Shown here: positions 1-10,831 of the stretch, piece by piece
How positions within the stretch are numbered: the first letter of the stretch is position 1
Layout of the letters: each line of letters opens with the position of its first letter
The notes under the pieces: model-generated
What the model saw: only the letters and a program-made list of their open reading frames with translations
What the model was told of the DNA's origin: nothing
Database searches by the model: none
NCBI RefSeq assembly: GCF_035593345.1
Contig: NZ_CP141606.1
Span: 3,472,001 to 3,536,000 of the forward strand
DNA from: Lelliottia sp. JS-SCA-14
GTDB taxonomy: Bacteria > Pseudomonadota > Gammaproteobacteria > Enterobacterales > Enterobacteriaceae
Direction: 5' to 3'
Length of the DNA stretch: 64,000 nucleotides
Made by a program: the position numbers and the translations under genes

Positions 1-605
<605 letters not shown>

Positions 606-662
606 TTAAATATTGCCGTGGCATTATACAGAGCGTAACCGATTGCATCTACACTTTTTTAT

Positions 663-679
663 AAAAAATGCTTGCGATT
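663..679 (-). promoter_or_regulatory. Probable PurR operator of guaB
   Basis: The minus strand reads TCGCAAGCATTTTTT, close to the PurR consensus ACGCAAACGTTTNCNT, within the guaB-xseA divergent intergenic region. guaBA is a known PurR target in E. coli. The right half of the box is degenerate, so confidence is moderate. Confidence 0.5.
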
Positions 680-740
680 ACCTCCGGTCGGGTTACTATC
701 GACTGAATAACTTGCTGATTTAGAATTTGATCCCGCTCAC

Positions 741-2114
741 ATGTTATCCTCCCAAAGCCCCTCAATTTATACCGTTAGCCGCCTCAATCAATCGGTTCGT
801 TTGCTGCTCGAGCAGGAAATGGGACAGGTTTGGATCAGCGGAGAGATCTCTAATTTCACGCAACCTTCATCCGGGCACTGGTACTTTACCCTGAAAGACG
901 ACACCGCTCAGGTGCGCTGCGCGATGTTCCGCAACAGCAATCGTCGGGTTACGTTCCGCCCTCAGCACGGCCAGCAGGTTCTGGTTCGCGCCAATATCAC
1001 CCTGTATGAGCCGCGCGGTGATTATCAAATCATTGTCGAGAGCATGCAGCCCGCGGGCGAAGGCTTGCTGCAGCAGAAATACGAGCAGCTAAAAGCGAAG
1101 CTTTCGGCAGAAGGCTTGTTCGATCAGCAGTTCAAGAAATCCCTGCCCTCACCTGCCCATTGCGTGGGGGTGATTACCTCTAAAACCGGTGCGGCGCTGC
1201 ACGATATTCTGCACGTGCTCAAACGTCGCGATCCGTCGCTGCCTGTTGTCATTTATCCGACTGCCGTTCAGGGCGATGATGCGCCGGGACAGATCGTGCG
1301 TGCCATTGCGTTAGCCAACGCGCGTCAGGAGTGCGACGTGTTAATCGTCGGGCGTGGCGGTGGTTCTCTGGAAGATCTCTGGAGTTTTAACGACGAGCGC
1401 GTGGCGCGGGCGATTTTTGACAGCCAGATTCCGATCGTCAGCGCCGTCGGCCATGAAACCGACGTTACCATCGCCGATTTTGTCGCAGATATGCGTGCGC
1501 CTACGCCGTCGGCTGCCGCTGAAATCGTCAGCCGGAACCAGATGGAACTCTTGCGCCAGTTGCAGAACGGACAGCAGCGTCTGGAGATGTCGATGGACTA
1601 TTTCCTCGCCAACCGCAATCGTCGTTTCACAAAGCTTCAACACCGCCTGCAACAGCAGCACCCGCAGCTGCGCCTGGCGCGTCAGCAAACGGTGCTTGAA
1701 CGTCTGCGCCAGCGGATGAACTTTGCGCTGGATAATCAGCTTAAGCGTGCCGTTTCGCGTCAGCAACGCATGACCCAGCGCCTGAATCAGCAAAACCCAC
1801 AGCCGCGCATCTACCGCGCGCAAACCCGCATGCAGCAGCTTGAGTATCGTCTGGGCGAGAATATCCGTGCCCGTCTGAGCAGCACCCGTGAGCGTTTTGG
1901 CAACGCGGTGACGCATCTGGAAGCCGTTAGCCCGCTCTCGACGCTGGCGCGCGGCTACAGCGTGACCACGGCGAACGACGGCACGGTATTGAAGCAGACC
2001 AAACAGGTGAAAGCCGGTGATGTGCTCACCACCCGTCTGGCCGACGGCTGGGTCGAAAGCGAAGTGAAAGGGATAACGCCCGCTAAAAAGACGCGCAAGA
2101 AAAAACCGGTTTAA
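741..2114 (+). CDS. xseA: Exodeoxyribonuclease VII large subunit
   Basis: Large catalytic subunit of exonuclease VII, which degrades single-stranded DNA in both directions together with several copies of the small subunit XseB (not in this window). The 457-residue length fits the family. The N-terminal OB-fold (about residues 10-110, [12 protein letters not shown]) is followed by the XseA catalytic core with the conserved [14 protein letters not shown] and [17 protein letters not shown] motifs. A long Gln/Arg-rich coiled-coil segment (about 260-390) and a C-terminal ARGYSVTT domain complete it. The ATG at 741 matches the E. coli N-terminus (MLxSQSP). The gene is divergent from guaB and followed by a BIME. 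Confidence 0.97.
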   Translation: MLSSQSPSIYTVSRLNQSVRLLLEQEMGQVWISGEISNFTQPSSGHWYFTLKDDTAQVRCAMFRNSNRRVTFRPQHGQQVLVRANITLYEPRGDYQIIVESMQPAGEGLLQQKYEQLKAKLSAEGLFDQQFKKSLPSPAHCVGVITSKTGAALHDILHVLKRRDPSLPVVIYPTAVQGDDAPGQIVRAIALANARQECDVLIVGRGGGSLEDLWSFNDERVARAIFDSQIPIVSAVGHETDVTIADFVADMRAPTPSAAAEIVSRNQMELLRQLQNGQQRLEMSMDYFLANRNRRFTKLQHRLQQQHPQLRLARQQTVLERLRQRMNFALDNQLKRAVSRQQRMTQRLNQQNPQPRIYRAQTRMQQLEYRLGENIRARLSSTRERFGNAVTHLEAVSPLSTLARGYSVTTANDGTVLKQTKQVKAGDVLTTRLADGWVESEVKGITPAKKTRKKKPV

Positions 2115-2137
2115 ACTGGCTTTGACGTATCTGATGT

Positions 2138-2225
2138 TGCCGGGTGGCGCTTCGCTTACCCGGCCTACAAAACCCATAAAACCCGCAAAACCGTAGGCCG
2201 GATAAGCGAAGCGCCATCCGGCAGA
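2138..2225. repeat. REP pair (BIME) after xseA
   Basis: Two inverted REP units, 2138-2170 (GCCGGGTGGCGCTTCGCTTA then CCCGGCCTAC) and 2192-2224 (its mirror copy), are separated by about 20 bases. They lie between the convergent 3' ends of xseA and yfgJ, the usual place for transcript-stabilising BIMEs. Confidence 0.85.
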
Positions 2226-2235
2226 ATCTACAGGT

Positions 2236-2451
2236 TTATACCGGCTTAAATTCCACCCGTTTCTTCGAAATCAAACCGTGCCCGTTCTGGCAGAAATAAT
2301 CCACCGCGCCGCAGGCTTTCAACACCTGCAGCGGCTGATTGCAATCGGGGCATAGTGCTTGCAGCGCAATATCTTTATCGCACGTTTCGCAGTGCGCCAT
2401 TCCGTTGACGGGTTCCAGCTCTGCATGGCAATCCGGACAGATAACAGACAT
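2236..2451 (-). CDS. yfgJ: Small zinc-ribbon protein YfgJ
   Basis: A 71-residue protein with three Cys pairs: CPDC near the N-terminus, CETC, and CPDCNQPLQVLKACGAVDYF. This is a double zinc-ribbon (DUF1407-like) layout. The C-terminal half is almost identical to E. coli YfgJ, and the gene has the same neighbour, xseA. It is probably a cytosolic zinc-binding protein; no reaction is known. The ATG at 2451 has a purine-rich Shine-Dalgarno upstream. Biological role unknown. Confidence 0.9.
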   Translation of the reverse strand: MSVICPDCHAELEPVNGMAHCETCDKDIALQALCPDCNQPLQVLKACGAVDYFCQNGHGLISKKRVEFKPV

Positions 2452-2493
2452 CGTGACTCCTTAAAAAGGTTTTGAGTTATTTTACCACGCCGC

Positions 2494-3525
2494 TCAGTGC
2501 GGGCCACGCAGCTGCTGCTGTAATTGCAGTAGCAATTCGACCTCTTCCAGCCGACGCTGCGTGGTGAGACTCACCTCTTCTGGCGCGCACTCATACAGGC
2601 TTTTGTCGCCCAGAATATGCTCTGCCAGACAGTGCGCGTAGATGGCGCCTGGACGCGTCCAGCGCTGCACGTTTTCATCCTCAATCAACTCAATCACATC
2701 CTCAGCGCCGCGCCTGTCATGGCTAACGATTCGACCATCGCGCAAATGCAGCCGGATCCCTTTCTGTCCGCCAGCGGGTCCGGCGTATTTATTGAGCCAG
2801 ATATCGACCGGAATACCGCTCACGGTCCCCCGAAGATGCGCTTCGCCTTCCGCGGTGTGCAGATCGCCTTTGGCTATCGGGCGGCCAAGCCTGTCTTTTG
2901 CCGAGATTAACTGCAACGACAATTCACCACTTCCCCCCAGACCACGCAGGGTATCGCGCATCATCGCCAGAACGTGAGTGCCAATATCAATAATCACCCC
3001 ATCAGGATGCTCAAGCTGACGGGTATCCGGCTCGCCCGTAGCAAAGTTCAGCGCGATTGGCTCGCCCGCCGCGTTGAAGCCGCTTGGCTCCTGAAGAAAG
3101 CCCTCGATTTTGACGATCTCATCAAGTTGGCCCTGCGCGACTTGTATAGCCCCCGTGCGCGCCATCCAGTGATCGAGCGCCAGCACGCGAGACGCGGCTT
3201 CAGGTTCTGCGAGCAGCGCTTTAAGTCTTTCGATTTGCGCAAGCGTAGCCACCACCGGTTTTTCCACCACGATACGTTGAACTGGCGAGGCTAAGGCTTG
3301 CTCCAGCGCGTCGAGGTGATGCAGTGACGAGGTGGTGATAAACAGAGTATCCATCGGCGTCGCCAGCAGTTGTTCCAGAGTCTGGCAGCGCGTCACGCCT
3401 TCCAGCTCGCGCTCAGGGCGAAGATCATAGCCCAGGCAGCTGACTGTATGACCAAAAATCTGGCGTAACGCCGGTAAGTAGGCCGTCTCCACCACGGCGC
3501 CAAGCCCAATAAAACCTAACCGCAT
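2494..3525 (-). CDS. Gfo/Idh/MocA family NAD(P)-dependent oxidoreductase
   Basis: A 343-residue protein starting with a Rossmann fold (MRLGFIGLGAVVETAYLPAL, a GxGxxx nucleotide-binding loop). The family's EKP motif follows (VVEKPVVATLAQI, about residues 85-100), with the catalytic Lys in that motif. The C-terminal half is the typical substrate domain with a conserved IDIGTHVLAMM stretch, which carries the usual metal- or substrate-contacting Asp/His. Members oxidise or reduce sugars, inositol or related polyols; the substrate here cannot be read from sequence. It sits between yfgJ and der, where E. coli K-12 has no such gene as far as I recall. The der terminator lies only about 40 bases upstream, so it either has a very compact promoter or depends on read-through. 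Confidence 0.85.
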   Translation of the reverse strand: MRLGFIGLGAVVETAYLPALRQIFGHTVSCLGYDLRPERELEGVTRCQTLEQLLATPMDTLFITTSSLHHLDALEQALASPVQRIVVEKPVVATLAQIERLKALLAEPEAASRVLALDHWMARTGAIQVAQGQLDEIVKIEGFLQEPSGFNAAGEPIALNFATGEPDTRQLEHPDGVIIDIGTHVLAMMRDTLRGLGGSGELSLQLISAKDRLGRPIAKGDLHTAEGEAHLRGTVSGIPVDIWLNKYAGPAGGQKGIRLHLRDGRIVSHDRRGAEDVIELIEDENVQRWTRPGAIYAHCLAEHILGDKSLYECAPEEVSLTTQRRLEEVELLLQLQQQLRGPH

Positions 3526-3565
3526 GTTTCACTCCACACTTAACTTGTCGGGAGACAAAAGACAA

Positions 3566-3588
3566 AAAACCCGACGGAGTCGGGTTTT
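3566..3588 (-). terminator. Rho-independent terminator of der
   Basis: Perfect stem AAAACCCGAC / GTCGGGTTTT with a 3-base loop, followed on the minus strand by further T residues. It lies 12 bases beyond the der stop codon. Confidence 0.85.
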
Positions 3589-3599
3589 GGATTTCGCAA

Positions 3600-5075
3600 T
3601 TACTTGCCTTTCTTGATGTGCTTGATCAAACGCTTACGCTTACGCATCTGGTTCGGCGTCAGGGTGTTACGTTTGTTGGCAAACGGGTTATCCCCTTCCT
3701 TGAACTGGATGCGGATAGGCGTGCCCATCACGTCCAGCGATTTACGGAAGTAGTTCATCAGATAGCGTTTGTAGGAATCCGGCAGGTCTTTCACCTGGTT
3801 ACCGTGAATCACCACGATTGGCGGGTTGTAACCACCTGCGTGAGCATATTTCAGCTTCACGCGACGGCCACGCACCAGCGGCGGCTGATGGTCTTCTGCT
3901 GCCATGGTCATAATACGGGTCAGCATCGCGGTGCTTACACGACGAGTGGAGCTGTCGTAGGCTTCGCGAACGGATTCGAACAGGTTGCCCACGCCGCTGC
4001 CGTGCAGCGCAGAGATGAAGTGCACGCGTGCGAAGTCGATGAAGCCCAGACGGAAGTCCAGCATCTCTTTAACTTGCTCACGCACTTCGTTGCTCAGGCC
4101 GTCCCATTTGTTGACGACGATAACAAGTGAGCGCCCACTATTGAGGATAAAGCCCAGCAGGGAAAGGTCCTGATCGGAGATACCTTCGCGCGCGTCAATG
4201 ACCAGCATGACCACGTTGGCATCTTCAATCGCCTGCAGGGTTTTGATAACGGAGAATTTTTCCACCACATCGGTGATTTTCCCGCGCTTACGCACACCGG
4301 CGGTATCGATCAGCACGTATTCGCGCTCATCGCGTTCCATCGGGATGTAGATGCTGTCACGGGTGGTGCCCGGCATGTCGTAGACCACAACGCGGTCTTC
4401 GCCGAGAATACGGTTAGTCAGTGTGGACTTACCGACGTTAGGGCGACCGACGATAGCGAGTTTGATAGGCAGATCCTGCGGATTGAAATCATCCTCAGGC
4501 TCTTCTTCTGCGCCCTCTTGATCAGCTTCGAACTGTGCCCAGTATTCGGCATCTTCGTCCACTTCTTCCGGCGGGTTCACTTCGTCAACCCACGGCAGCA
4601 GAACGGTTTCGAGCAGGCTGGTGACGCCGCGGCCATGAGACGCAGCAATCGGGTAGATTTCACCCAGGCCCAGGGCCCAAAAATCCGCGACCGCCTGATC
4701 GGCATCGATGCCGTCAGTTTTGTTCGCCACCAGGAAGGTAGGTTTTTCGCGGGAGCGCAGGTGTTTGGCGATAGCCGTATCGGCAGGCATCAGGCCCGCA
4801 CGTGCGTCTACCATGAACAGAACAATGTCCGCCTCTTCAATCGCCAGCAGAGATTGCTCTGCCATGCGCGTTTCCACACCGTCTTCTGTACCGTCGATAC
4901 CACCGGTATCGATACAGATAAACTCGCGACCTTCCACTTCAGCACGACCGTACTTACGGTCACGAGTCAGCCCCGGGAAATCCGCCACCAGCGCATCACG
5001 GGTGCGTGTTAAACGGTTAAAAAGAGTGGATTTTCCAACGTTCGGGCGCCCGACAAGCGCGACCACAGGTACCAT
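3600..5075 (-). CDS. der: Ribosome biogenesis GTPase Der (EngA)
   Basis: Essential double GTPase that binds the 50S subunit and is needed for its maturation. The 491-residue protein has two tandem G domains. G1 has GRPNVGKST near residue 9, DTGG and NKTD; G2 has a second GRPNVGKST near residue 210, DTAG and NKWD. They are joined by an acidic linker ([17 protein letters not shown]). A C-terminal KH-like domain ends in a basic tail ([17 protein letters not shown]). An upstream in-frame ATG at 5135 would add 20 residues, but the family starts [16 protein letters not shown], so 5075 was chosen. It is first in order next to bamB, with a strong terminator between them. Confidence 0.97.
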   Translation of the reverse strand: MVPVVALVGRPNVGKSTLFNRLTRTRDALVADFPGLTRDRKYGRAEVEGREFICIDTGGIDGTEDGVETRMAEQSLLAIEEADIVLFMVDARAGLMPADTAIAKHLRSREKPTFLVANKTDGIDADQAVADFWALGLGEIYPIAASHGRGVTSLLETVLLPWVDEVNPPEEVDEDAEYWAQFEADQEGAEEEPEDDFNPQDLPIKLAIVGRPNVGKSTLTNRILGEDRVVVYDMPGTTRDSIYIPMERDEREYVLIDTAGVRKRGKITDVVEKFSVIKTLQAIEDANVVMLVIDAREGISDQDLSLLGFILNSGRSLVIVVNKWDGLSNEVREQVKEMLDFRLGFIDFARVHFISALHGSGVGNLFESVREAYDSSTRRVSTAMLTRIMTMAAEDHQPPLVRGRRVKLKYAHAGGYNPPIVVIHGNQVKDLPDSYKRYLMNYFRKSLDVMGTPIRIQFKEGDNPFANKRNTLTPNQMRKRKRLIKHIKKGK

Positions 5076-5133
5076 GTTTGAAGCCTCATAAAATTCAAAT
5101 AAACGTCGCAGTTGCGGCGTTTTTATAAAAGTC

Positions 5134-5165
5134 AAAACGGCCCCTGAGTTAACAGGAGCCGTTTA
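5134..5165 (-). terminator. Terminator after bamB
   Basis: Stem formed by AAACGGCTCCTG and the matching GGGGCCGTTTT with a short loop, 20 bases downstream of the bamB stop on the minus strand and ending in a T-rich arm. It separates bamB from der. Confidence 0.8.
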
Positions 5166-5185
5166 TTATACTACAAACGAGACGA

Positions 5186-6364
5186 TTAACGCGTGATCGC
5201 GTAGAGCGTACCGTCTTTTGCCTGAATCAGCAGTTTGCCGTCAGCCACAACCGGATCGGTCAGGAAACCGGAGCTGTCGACTTTTTCCTGCGCCACGAAG
5301 CGGCCCGTTTCCGGATCGATCCAGTGCATGTAACCTTCGCTATCACCGACGACCAGGCTGCCATTGTACAGCGCAGGCGCGGTCAGCAGACGGTGCAGCA
5401 GATCGCTTTGCGTCCACAGCGTCACACCGCCATCGGTGTTCAGTGCCAGCAGGCGGTCGTTTTGGTCAACCAGGTAGATACGGTTGCCATCAACGATGAA
5501 ATCGTTCACTGAACCCAGCTCACGTTTCCACATGACCTGACCACTGCGCAGATCCAGCGCCGTCAGGTTGCCGTTGTAAGCCAGGGCATAAACCACGTTG
5601 TCGACGATGACTGGTGTAGTATCCACATCGCTCAGACGGTCGATTTCAGTCGGACCTGTTGCCTGAGAGATACGCTGCTGCCAGATCATCTGACCCTGCT
5701 GCATCAGCACGGCGCTCACGCGACCGTTGTCACCACCGACGATGGCTGCACCAAAGGCGGTAGCCGGTGCCGATTCGCCGCGCAGAGACAGGGCTGGCAT
5801 ATCCAGGTTCACGGTCCATTTCACCGCACCGTCAGCTTCGTTCAGCGCCTGCAGCTGGCCGTTGCTGGTATGAATCAGCACCACGCCGTCGCTAACAACC
5901 GGACGAGACAGGGCTTCACCCGCTACGCGAGTCTGCCATGCGATAGAACCATCGCTGGTGTTCAGCGCATAAACCTGCGCTTTTTCGCTACCGATATAAA
6001 CATGGCCACCGGAAACGGTCACGCCACCCGAGAGCAGCGCCGGAGTACGGGAGAACCAACCGTCTTTCTCGGCCAGATTCACAGACCAGACTTCTTTGCC
6101 GTCGTCCGCGTTAAACGCGCGCACGGTGCCTTTGCGGTCAGCAGCATAGACAACGCTATCGGCAAACGCCGGATGCAGGTTGGAATAGAAATCACCAATA
6201 CCGCTACCTACGGAAGAACTCCACGCGGTAGACGGGGTAAACTGGTTTTCAACCGTCGGCAGCGGGGACATTTTGACAACATCTTCTTCGCCACTGAACA
6301 GTGAACAGCCACTCAATAACGTAACGGAAAGCAGTCCTGGCAGAAGTAATTTACGCAATTGCAT
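5186..6364 (-). CDS. bamB: Outer-membrane assembly lipoprotein BamB
   Basis: Lipoprotein of the BAM complex that helps insert beta-barrel proteins into the outer membrane. The 392-residue protein has a lipoprotein signal ending LLSGC with the modified Cys at 20, followed by Ser (outer-membrane sorting). Repeated PQQ-type blades follow, each with a pattern such as GSIAWQTRV, GAVKWTVNL, GQVMWKREL and GVTLWTQSD, forming an eight-bladed propeller. The gene lies 10 bases after yfgM, in the conserved hisS-yfgM-bamB order. Confidence 0.97.
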   Translation of the reverse strand: MQLRKLLLPGLLSVTLLSGCSLFSGEEDVVKMSPLPTVENQFTPSTAWSSSVGSGIGDFYSNLHPAFADSVVYAADRKGTVRAFNADDGKEVWSVNLAEKDGWFSRTPALLSGGVTVSGGHVYIGSEKAQVYALNTSDGSIAWQTRVAGEALSRPVVSDGVVLIHTSNGQLQALNEADGAVKWTVNLDMPALSLRGESAPATAFGAAIVGGDNGRVSAVLMQQGQMIWQQRISQATGPTEIDRLSDVDTTPVIVDNVVYALAYNGNLTALDLRSGQVMWKRELGSVNDFIVDGNRIYLVDQNDRLLALNTDGGVTLWTQSDLLHRLLTAPALYNGSLVVGDSEGYMHWIDPETGRFVAQEKVDSSGFLTDPVVADGKLLIQAKDGTLYAITR

Positions 6365-6374
6365 CGGGTCCCTC

Positions 6375-6995
6375 TCAGACGGACAAATTATTTATTTTCA
6401 TCTGCATCATTTCGCTCAGTGCAGGAGAGGCGTTACTTTTCACACCCGCTTCCCACGCGCTGCGCGCGCCTTGTTTGTCGCCTTTGCTCAGCAGAGCTTC
6501 ACCGCGCAGGTCAGCAACAATCGCTGCAAAACCTTCGCCTTTCACGGTGTCGAGCGTTTTCAGCGCGTCGTCGGCTTTATTCTGCTGAACCTGAATACGG
6601 GCGAGGCGTAAATTAATGACCGCTTTCAGATTATCGTCGCTGGCCGCAGCCAGTCCCTGATTCAGCTGAGCCACCGCTTTATCCAGTTCGTTTTTATCCA
6701 CAAACTGCTGAGCCACTTCCAGCGCAGCCAGTGCACCGTAGGTGTTTTTGTTGTCAGCTGCAAATTTCTCTGCGGCAGCCAGCGTTTGTGGCTGATCGGC
6801 GCGAATGGCGCTCACAGTATTTTCATACGACAGGGAAGATTCGCGCGCGGAATCAGCCTGATGGCTGTTCCAGTAACGCCAGCCCATCAGCGCACCGACA
6901 CCCAAAATCACCCCAACCACCAGAGCTTTGCCATTTTCGGCAAAGAAGCGCTTAATCGCATCAACCTGGTCGTTTTCGTTCTCGTACATTTCCAC
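6375..6995 (-). CDS. yfgM: YfgM, SecYEG-associated TPR membrane protein
   Basis: Ancillary subunit of the SecYEG translocon that works with PpiD in handing over periplasmic proteins. The 206-residue protein has a short cytoplasmic N-terminus (ENENDQVDAIKRFFAENGK), one membrane segment at about residues 24-42 (ALVVGVILGVGALMGWRYW) and a periplasmic TPR-like helical domain. The sequence closely matches E. coli YfgM. It is 13 bases downstream of hisS and 10 upstream of bamB, so the three are almost certainly co-transcribed. Confidence 0.95.
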   Translation of the reverse strand: MEMYENENDQVDAIKRFFAENGKALVVGVILGVGALMGWRYWNSHQADSARESSLSYENTVSAIRADQPQTLAAAEKFAADNKNTYGALAALEVAQQFVDKNELDKAVAQLNQGLAAASDDNLKAVINLRLARIQVQQNKADDALKTLDTVKGEGFAAIVADLRGEALLSKGDKQGARSAWEAGVKSNASPALSEMMQMKINNLSV

Positions 6996-7008
6996 GCTGT
7001 TCTTCCTC

Positions 7009-8283
7009 TTACCAAGTCAAAGCGCGCAAGTGCGCAGCAACGCTGTCCTGCGTTACGGTTGTTTGCTCACCAGAGCGCAGATCTTTCACCACCACTTCGC
7101 CAGCAGCCACTTCGGACTCGCCCAGCACCAGTGCGATAGTTGCGCCCCACTTGTCGGCACGGGCAAACTGCTTTTTGAAGTTGCCACCACCGTGGTTGGT
7201 CATCAGCTTAACGCCCGGCAGCGCATCGCGCAGACGTTCGGCAAACTGCATTGCTGCAGACTGCGTATCCGCGCCTGAAGCCACCAGGTATATATCGACA
7301 ACAGATTCTGCTTTAAATTCCGGATTAACTGCCTGAACCAGCAAAACAAGTCGCTCAAGACCCATCGCGAAGCCGACCGCAGGGGCAGCACGACCACCGA
7401 GCTGTTCAACCAGACCGTCATAACGACCGCCTGCACAGACAGTACCCTGCGATCCGAGGCTGGTGGTGACCCACTCAAACACCGTGCGGTTGTAGTAATC
7501 CAGACCGCGCACCAGACGCTGGTTCACGGTATAGGCAATACCCGCGTCTTCCAGCAGTTTGCACAGGCCAGCGAAATGCTCGCGGGAATCTTCATCCAGA
7601 TAGTCACCCAGCGCCGGGGCATCGTTCAGCAGGGCCTGCACTTCCGGGTTCTTGGAATCCAGAACGCGCAGCGGGTTGCTGTACATGCGGCGCTGGCAGT
7701 CTTCATCCAGCTTATCTTTGTGCTGTTCCAGGAACGCGACAAGCGCATCACGGTAGTTCGCACGCGCTTCGAGGGAACCGATAGAGTTCAGCTCCAGCGT
7801 AACGTGCTGGGAGATCCCCAGCTCACGCCACCAGCGCGCGGTGAGCATGATGAGCTCGGCGTCGATGTCTGGCCCTTGCAGACCAAAGACTTCAACACCC
7901 AGCTGATTAAACTGACGGTAGCGGCCTTTTTGCGGACGTTCGTGGCGGAACATCGGGCCGATATACCACAGGCGCTGCTCCTGATTGTACAGGAGACCAT
8001 GTTCGATGCCGGCGCGTACGCAGCCCGCTGTACCTTCCGGGCGCAGAGTCAGGCTATCGCCGTTGCGGTCCTCAAAGGTATACATCTCTTTTTCAACGAC
8101 GTCGGTCACTTCGCCGATCGCACGTTTAAATAACGGGGTCTGCTCTACAATCGGCAAACGGATTTCGCTGTAACCGTAGCTGCCGAGCACCTGTTTCAGT
8201 GTGCCTTCAATGCGCTGCCAGATGGCGGTTTCGCCAGGCAGATAATCGTTCATGCCGCGGATGGCTTGAATGTTTTTTGCCAC
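7009..8283 (-). CDS. hisS: Histidyl-tRNA synthetase
   Basis: Charges tRNA-His with histidine using ATP. The 424-residue class II synthetase carries motif 2 ([21 protein letters not shown], about residue 105-125), the histidine-specific [13 protein letters not shown] and [13 protein letters not shown] segments, motif 3 ([12 protein letters not shown]) and a C-terminal anticodon-binding domain. The length equals the E. coli enzyme. A stem-loop in the ispG-hisS gap may tune expression. Confidence 0.97.
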   Translation of the reverse strand: MAKNIQAIRGMNDYLPGETAIWQRIEGTLKQVLGSYGYSEIRLPIVEQTPLFKRAIGEVTDVVEKEMYTFEDRNGDSLTLRPEGTAGCVRAGIEHGLLYNQEQRLWYIGPMFRHERPQKGRYRQFNQLGVEVFGLQGPDIDAELIMLTARWWRELGISQHVTLELNSIGSLEARANYRDALVAFLEQHKDKLDEDCQRRMYSNPLRVLDSKNPEVQALLNDAPALGDYLDEDSREHFAGLCKLLEDAGIAYTVNQRLVRGLDYYNRTVFEWVTTSLGSQGTVCAGGRYDGLVEQLGGRAAPAVGFAMGLERLVLLVQAVNPEFKAESVVDIYLVASGADTQSAAMQFAERLRDALPGVKLMTNHGGGNFKKQFARADKWGATIALVLGESEVAAGEVVVKDLRSGEQTTVTQDSVAAHLRALTW

Positions 8284-8347
8284 GTTTATTCTCTTTCTAT
8301 ATACAAAAAAGAACCCGAAGATTCATTAATCCAGGGTTCAATCATAC

Positions 8348-8370
8348 ATGGGAAGCCTTTGGCTTCCCAT
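8348..8370 (-). other. Stem-loop between ispG and hisS
   Basis: Perfect 10-bp inverted repeat ATGGGAAGCC / GGCTTCCCAT with a 3-base loop, directly after ispG on the minus strand. No clear T-run follows, so it may be an mRNA-stabilising or partial-termination element rather than a full terminator. Confidence 0.6.
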
Positions 8371-8374
8371 CACG

Positions 8375-9493
8375 TTATTTTTCAACTTGCTGAATACTGA
8401 TGCGCTGGGCTTCATCCAGCATCGTCGCTTTCGCGCGGATGCGGGCTTCCAGCTGATCGATCATGTCGTTGTTATCCAGACGATCTTTACGAACACCATC
8501 TTCATAAAGGCCGCTTTTCTTGTTGCCGCCGGTCACGCCGAGCGTTGACACCAGCGCTTCACCCGGACCGTTCACGACACAGCCGATAATGGAGACATCC
8601 ATCGGCGTGATCAGATCTTCCAGACGTTGCTCCAGGGCGTTGACTGTACCAATCACGTCAAACTCCTGACGCGAACAGGTTGGACAGGCAATGAAGTTGA
8701 TCCCGCGCGCACGAATGCGCAGGGATTTCAGAATGTCGAAACCGACTTTGATCTCTTCAACCGGATCCGCCGCCAGGGAAACACGCAGGGTATCGCCGAT
8801 CCCTTCGGAAAGCAGCAGACCAAGACCGATCGCCGATTTCACGGAACCACTGCGCAACCCGCCCGCTTCGGTGATCCCGAGGTGCAGAGGCTGTTCGATC
8901 TGCTTCGCCAGCAGACGATAAGATTCCACGGCCAGGAACACATCAGAGGCTTTTACGCTGACTTTGAACTGATCGAAGTTCAGACGATCGAGGTGATCCA
9001 CATGACGCATCGCGGATTCGAGCAGCGCCTGTGGCGTCGGTTCGCCGTATTTTTCCTGCAGATCTTTTTCCAGCGACCCGGCGTTGACGCCGATGCGGAT
9101 AGGGATATTTTTGTCGCGAGCACAGTCAACAACGGAGCGGATACGCTCTTCGCTGCCAATGTTACCTGGGTTGATACGCAGACAATCCACACCGTATTCC
9201 GCGACTTTCAGCGCGATTCGGTAATCGAAGTGGATATCGGCAACCAGCGGAACATTGACCTGCTGTTTGATGAGTTTGAACGCCTCAGCGGCATCCATGG
9301 TGGGCACAGAGACGCGGACGATATCCGCGCCTACGCGCTCTAATGCTTTGATTTGATTGACCGTCGCCTCAACATCCGTGGTACGGGTGTTGGTCATCGA
9401 CTGGACGGCAATGGGTGCACCATCACCAATCGGCACATTCCCAACGTAAATCCGTTTAGATTTTCTACGTTGAATCGGAGCCTGGTTATGCAT
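8375..9493 (-). CDS. ispG: 4-hydroxy-3-methylbut-2-enyl diphosphate synthase (IspG/GcpE)
   Basis: Converts 2-C-methyl-D-erythritol 2,4-cyclodiphosphate to HMBPP in the non-mevalonate isoprenoid pathway, using a [4Fe-4S] cluster. The 372-residue protein has an N-terminal TIM barrel ([14 protein letters not shown]). The C-terminal cluster domain shows the Cys ligands in [16 protein letters not shown] and in [12 protein letters not shown]. Length and sequence match the E. coli protein. It sits 26 bases after rodZ in the conserved rodZ-ispG-hisS order. Confidence 0.97.
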   Translation of the reverse strand: MHNQAPIQRRKSKRIYVGNVPIGDGAPIAVQSMTNTRTTDVEATVNQIKALERVGADIVRVSVPTMDAAEAFKLIKQQVNVPLVADIHFDYRIALKVAEYGVDCLRINPGNIGSEERIRSVVDCARDKNIPIRIGVNAGSLEKDLQEKYGEPTPQALLESAMRHVDHLDRLNFDQFKVSVKASDVFLAVESYRLLAKQIEQPLHLGITEAGGLRSGSVKSAIGLGLLLSEGIGDTLRVSLAADPVEEIKVGFDILKSLRIRARGINFIACPTCSRQEFDVIGTVNALEQRLEDLITPMDVSIIGCVVNGPGEALVSTLGVTGGNKKSGLYEDGVRKDRLDNNDMIDQLEARIRAKATMLDEAQRISIQQVEK

Positions 9494-9519
9494 GAATTGT
9501 CTCCCGCGTTACTCGCCTG

Positions 9520-10533
9520 TTACTGTGCTGCAGATTGTTCGGCATTAACGGTAAGACGCGCAACCTGATTAGTTCTGATAAAACGGCTCAGATCGACAGG
9601 TTTTCCTTGATACTGGATCTGTACCGCTGCCGGAGCACCGATTTTAAGCTTATACGGCGCCTGACCCGTTAGATTTAATGTGCCATCTTTACGCTGCAGG
9701 CCGCTGAACAGTTTTTTGCCTGTCGCGTCAGTCACTTCCAGCCAGCAGTCGGCAGAGAAGTTCATCACCAGCGCGTTTGGATCGGCTGCAGTGGTGCCCG
9801 CGACGCCCGCCTGGTCAGTCGGCAGGGGTTGAGCGGTGTTAGCCGTAGCCGCTGGAGTGGTCGTTGCTGCCGGAGCGGTGTCCACATTCGCCTGAGAAGG
9901 CGCAACCACGGCGTTTTGCGCCGTCGTTTGATCCGGAGTGGTCACCGGCGCTGGCGTTTGGGTAGGTTCAACAGCCTGAGGATCGGTAGCCGCTGTTTGA
10001 GGCTCGCCAGAGGTGGTGCTGCTGTCGGTGTTTAACGGCACGCTTTGCGCGCCGTCGTTACCGGAATTGTTAAGCTCTGCAGATGACTGATCGGCCATGG
10101 TGGTGATCTCTTCCTGCTGCGCTTTATGGTTTTGCCACCACCATGCGCCCGTCAGACCAATCACCACAAACAGCACCAGCCAGGTAAAACTCATCAGCCA
10201 GCCATCACGTTTTTTACGACGTTTGCCCAGAGAGAAGGTCTGCATCGGCGCGACTTTCGCCGCACGTACCGGTGCCTGTTTTTCCATCATTGGCAACAGT
10301 TCTTCTTCAGGGATATGCACCAGTTTTGCATAAGAGCGGATGTAACCACGCAGAAACGTTGAAGCGAGATCGGCCGGAGCCTTATCTTCTTCAATATCGC
10401 GAACCGTGGAAACCTTCAGGCATAAGCGTTCTGCAACAGCTTGCTGGCTGAGTCCGAGTTGTTCACGGGCGTTGCGAAGACGAACGCCGGTGGAGAGTGC
10501 TTCATTTTGGTCGTGAGTGGCTTCAGTATTCAT
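9520..10533 (-). CDS. rodZ: Cytoskeleton protein RodZ
   Basis: Links the MreB actin-like filament to the Rod elongation complex and so sets rod shape. The 337-residue protein has an N-terminal Xre-like helix-turn-helix (about residues 18-75, [21 protein letters not shown]) that binds MreB and a basic KRRKKR patch. One membrane segment at about 112-133 follows. The long Thr/Ala/Pro/Gln-rich periplasmic linker (about 150-250) is the most variable part. It ends in the DUF4115 beta-domain ([16 protein letters not shown]). The sequence start [13 protein letters not shown] agrees with E. coli. Confidence 0.97.
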   Translation of the reverse strand: MNTEATHDQNEALSTGVRLRNAREQLGLSQQAVAERLCLKVSTVRDIEEDKAPADLASTFLRGYIRSYAKLVHIPEEELLPMMEKQAPVRAAKVAPMQTFSLGKRRKKRDGWLMSFTWLVLFVVIGLTGAWWWQNHKAQQEEITTMADQSSAELNNSGNDGAQSVPLNTDSSTTSGEPQTAATDPQAVEPTQTPAPVTTPDQTTAQNAVVAPSQANVDTAPAATTTPAATANTAQPLPTDQAGVAGTTAADPNALVMNFSADCWLEVTDATGKKLFSGLQRKDGTLNLTGQAPYKLKIGAPAAVQIQYQGKPVDLSRFIRTNQVARLTVNAEQSAAQ

Positions 10534-10831
10534 TCGCTACAACTACTTACTGGTACGTGTAAATTAGGGTTCAGGCGCCGGTGAGTCACAATGCCACCCG
10601 CACCGCGAAACTTCTGGTCATTTAACCTTAGACAGACAGTTAGTATAAGACGGTCCGGCCTTAGTTGACAGTGAAGCGCTTCTCATGAGGCTAAACTGTT
10701 GTTGCGACGTTACATACTGCCTTAAAGTCGTCTGAAACGCACCGTAATTATTCAGCAATCACAATCTGGCTGACTGAATATTCAGTAAGCTAATGCGTCA
10801 CGGCGTAAATCTGCACCGTGACGCATAATAA
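10534..10831. other. rlmN-rodZ intergenic region
   Basis: About 300 bases without a convincing gene. It contains the rodZ leader and promoter region. Reading it by eye gave no tRNA, REP or strong terminator hairpin. Confidence 0.5.

Noticed and set aside
1341..2177. 278-codon minus-strand frame opposite xseA
   Set aside because: Fully antisense to xseA with no family resemblance; a shadow frame.
2138..2225. Repeated palindromes considered as a CRISPR array
   Set aside because: Only two inverted units, the typical REP core and no regular spacers.
5101..5125. Small hairpin with T-run upstream of der
   Set aside because: Short mismatched stem with a tiny loop; the stronger bamB terminator is immediately next to it.
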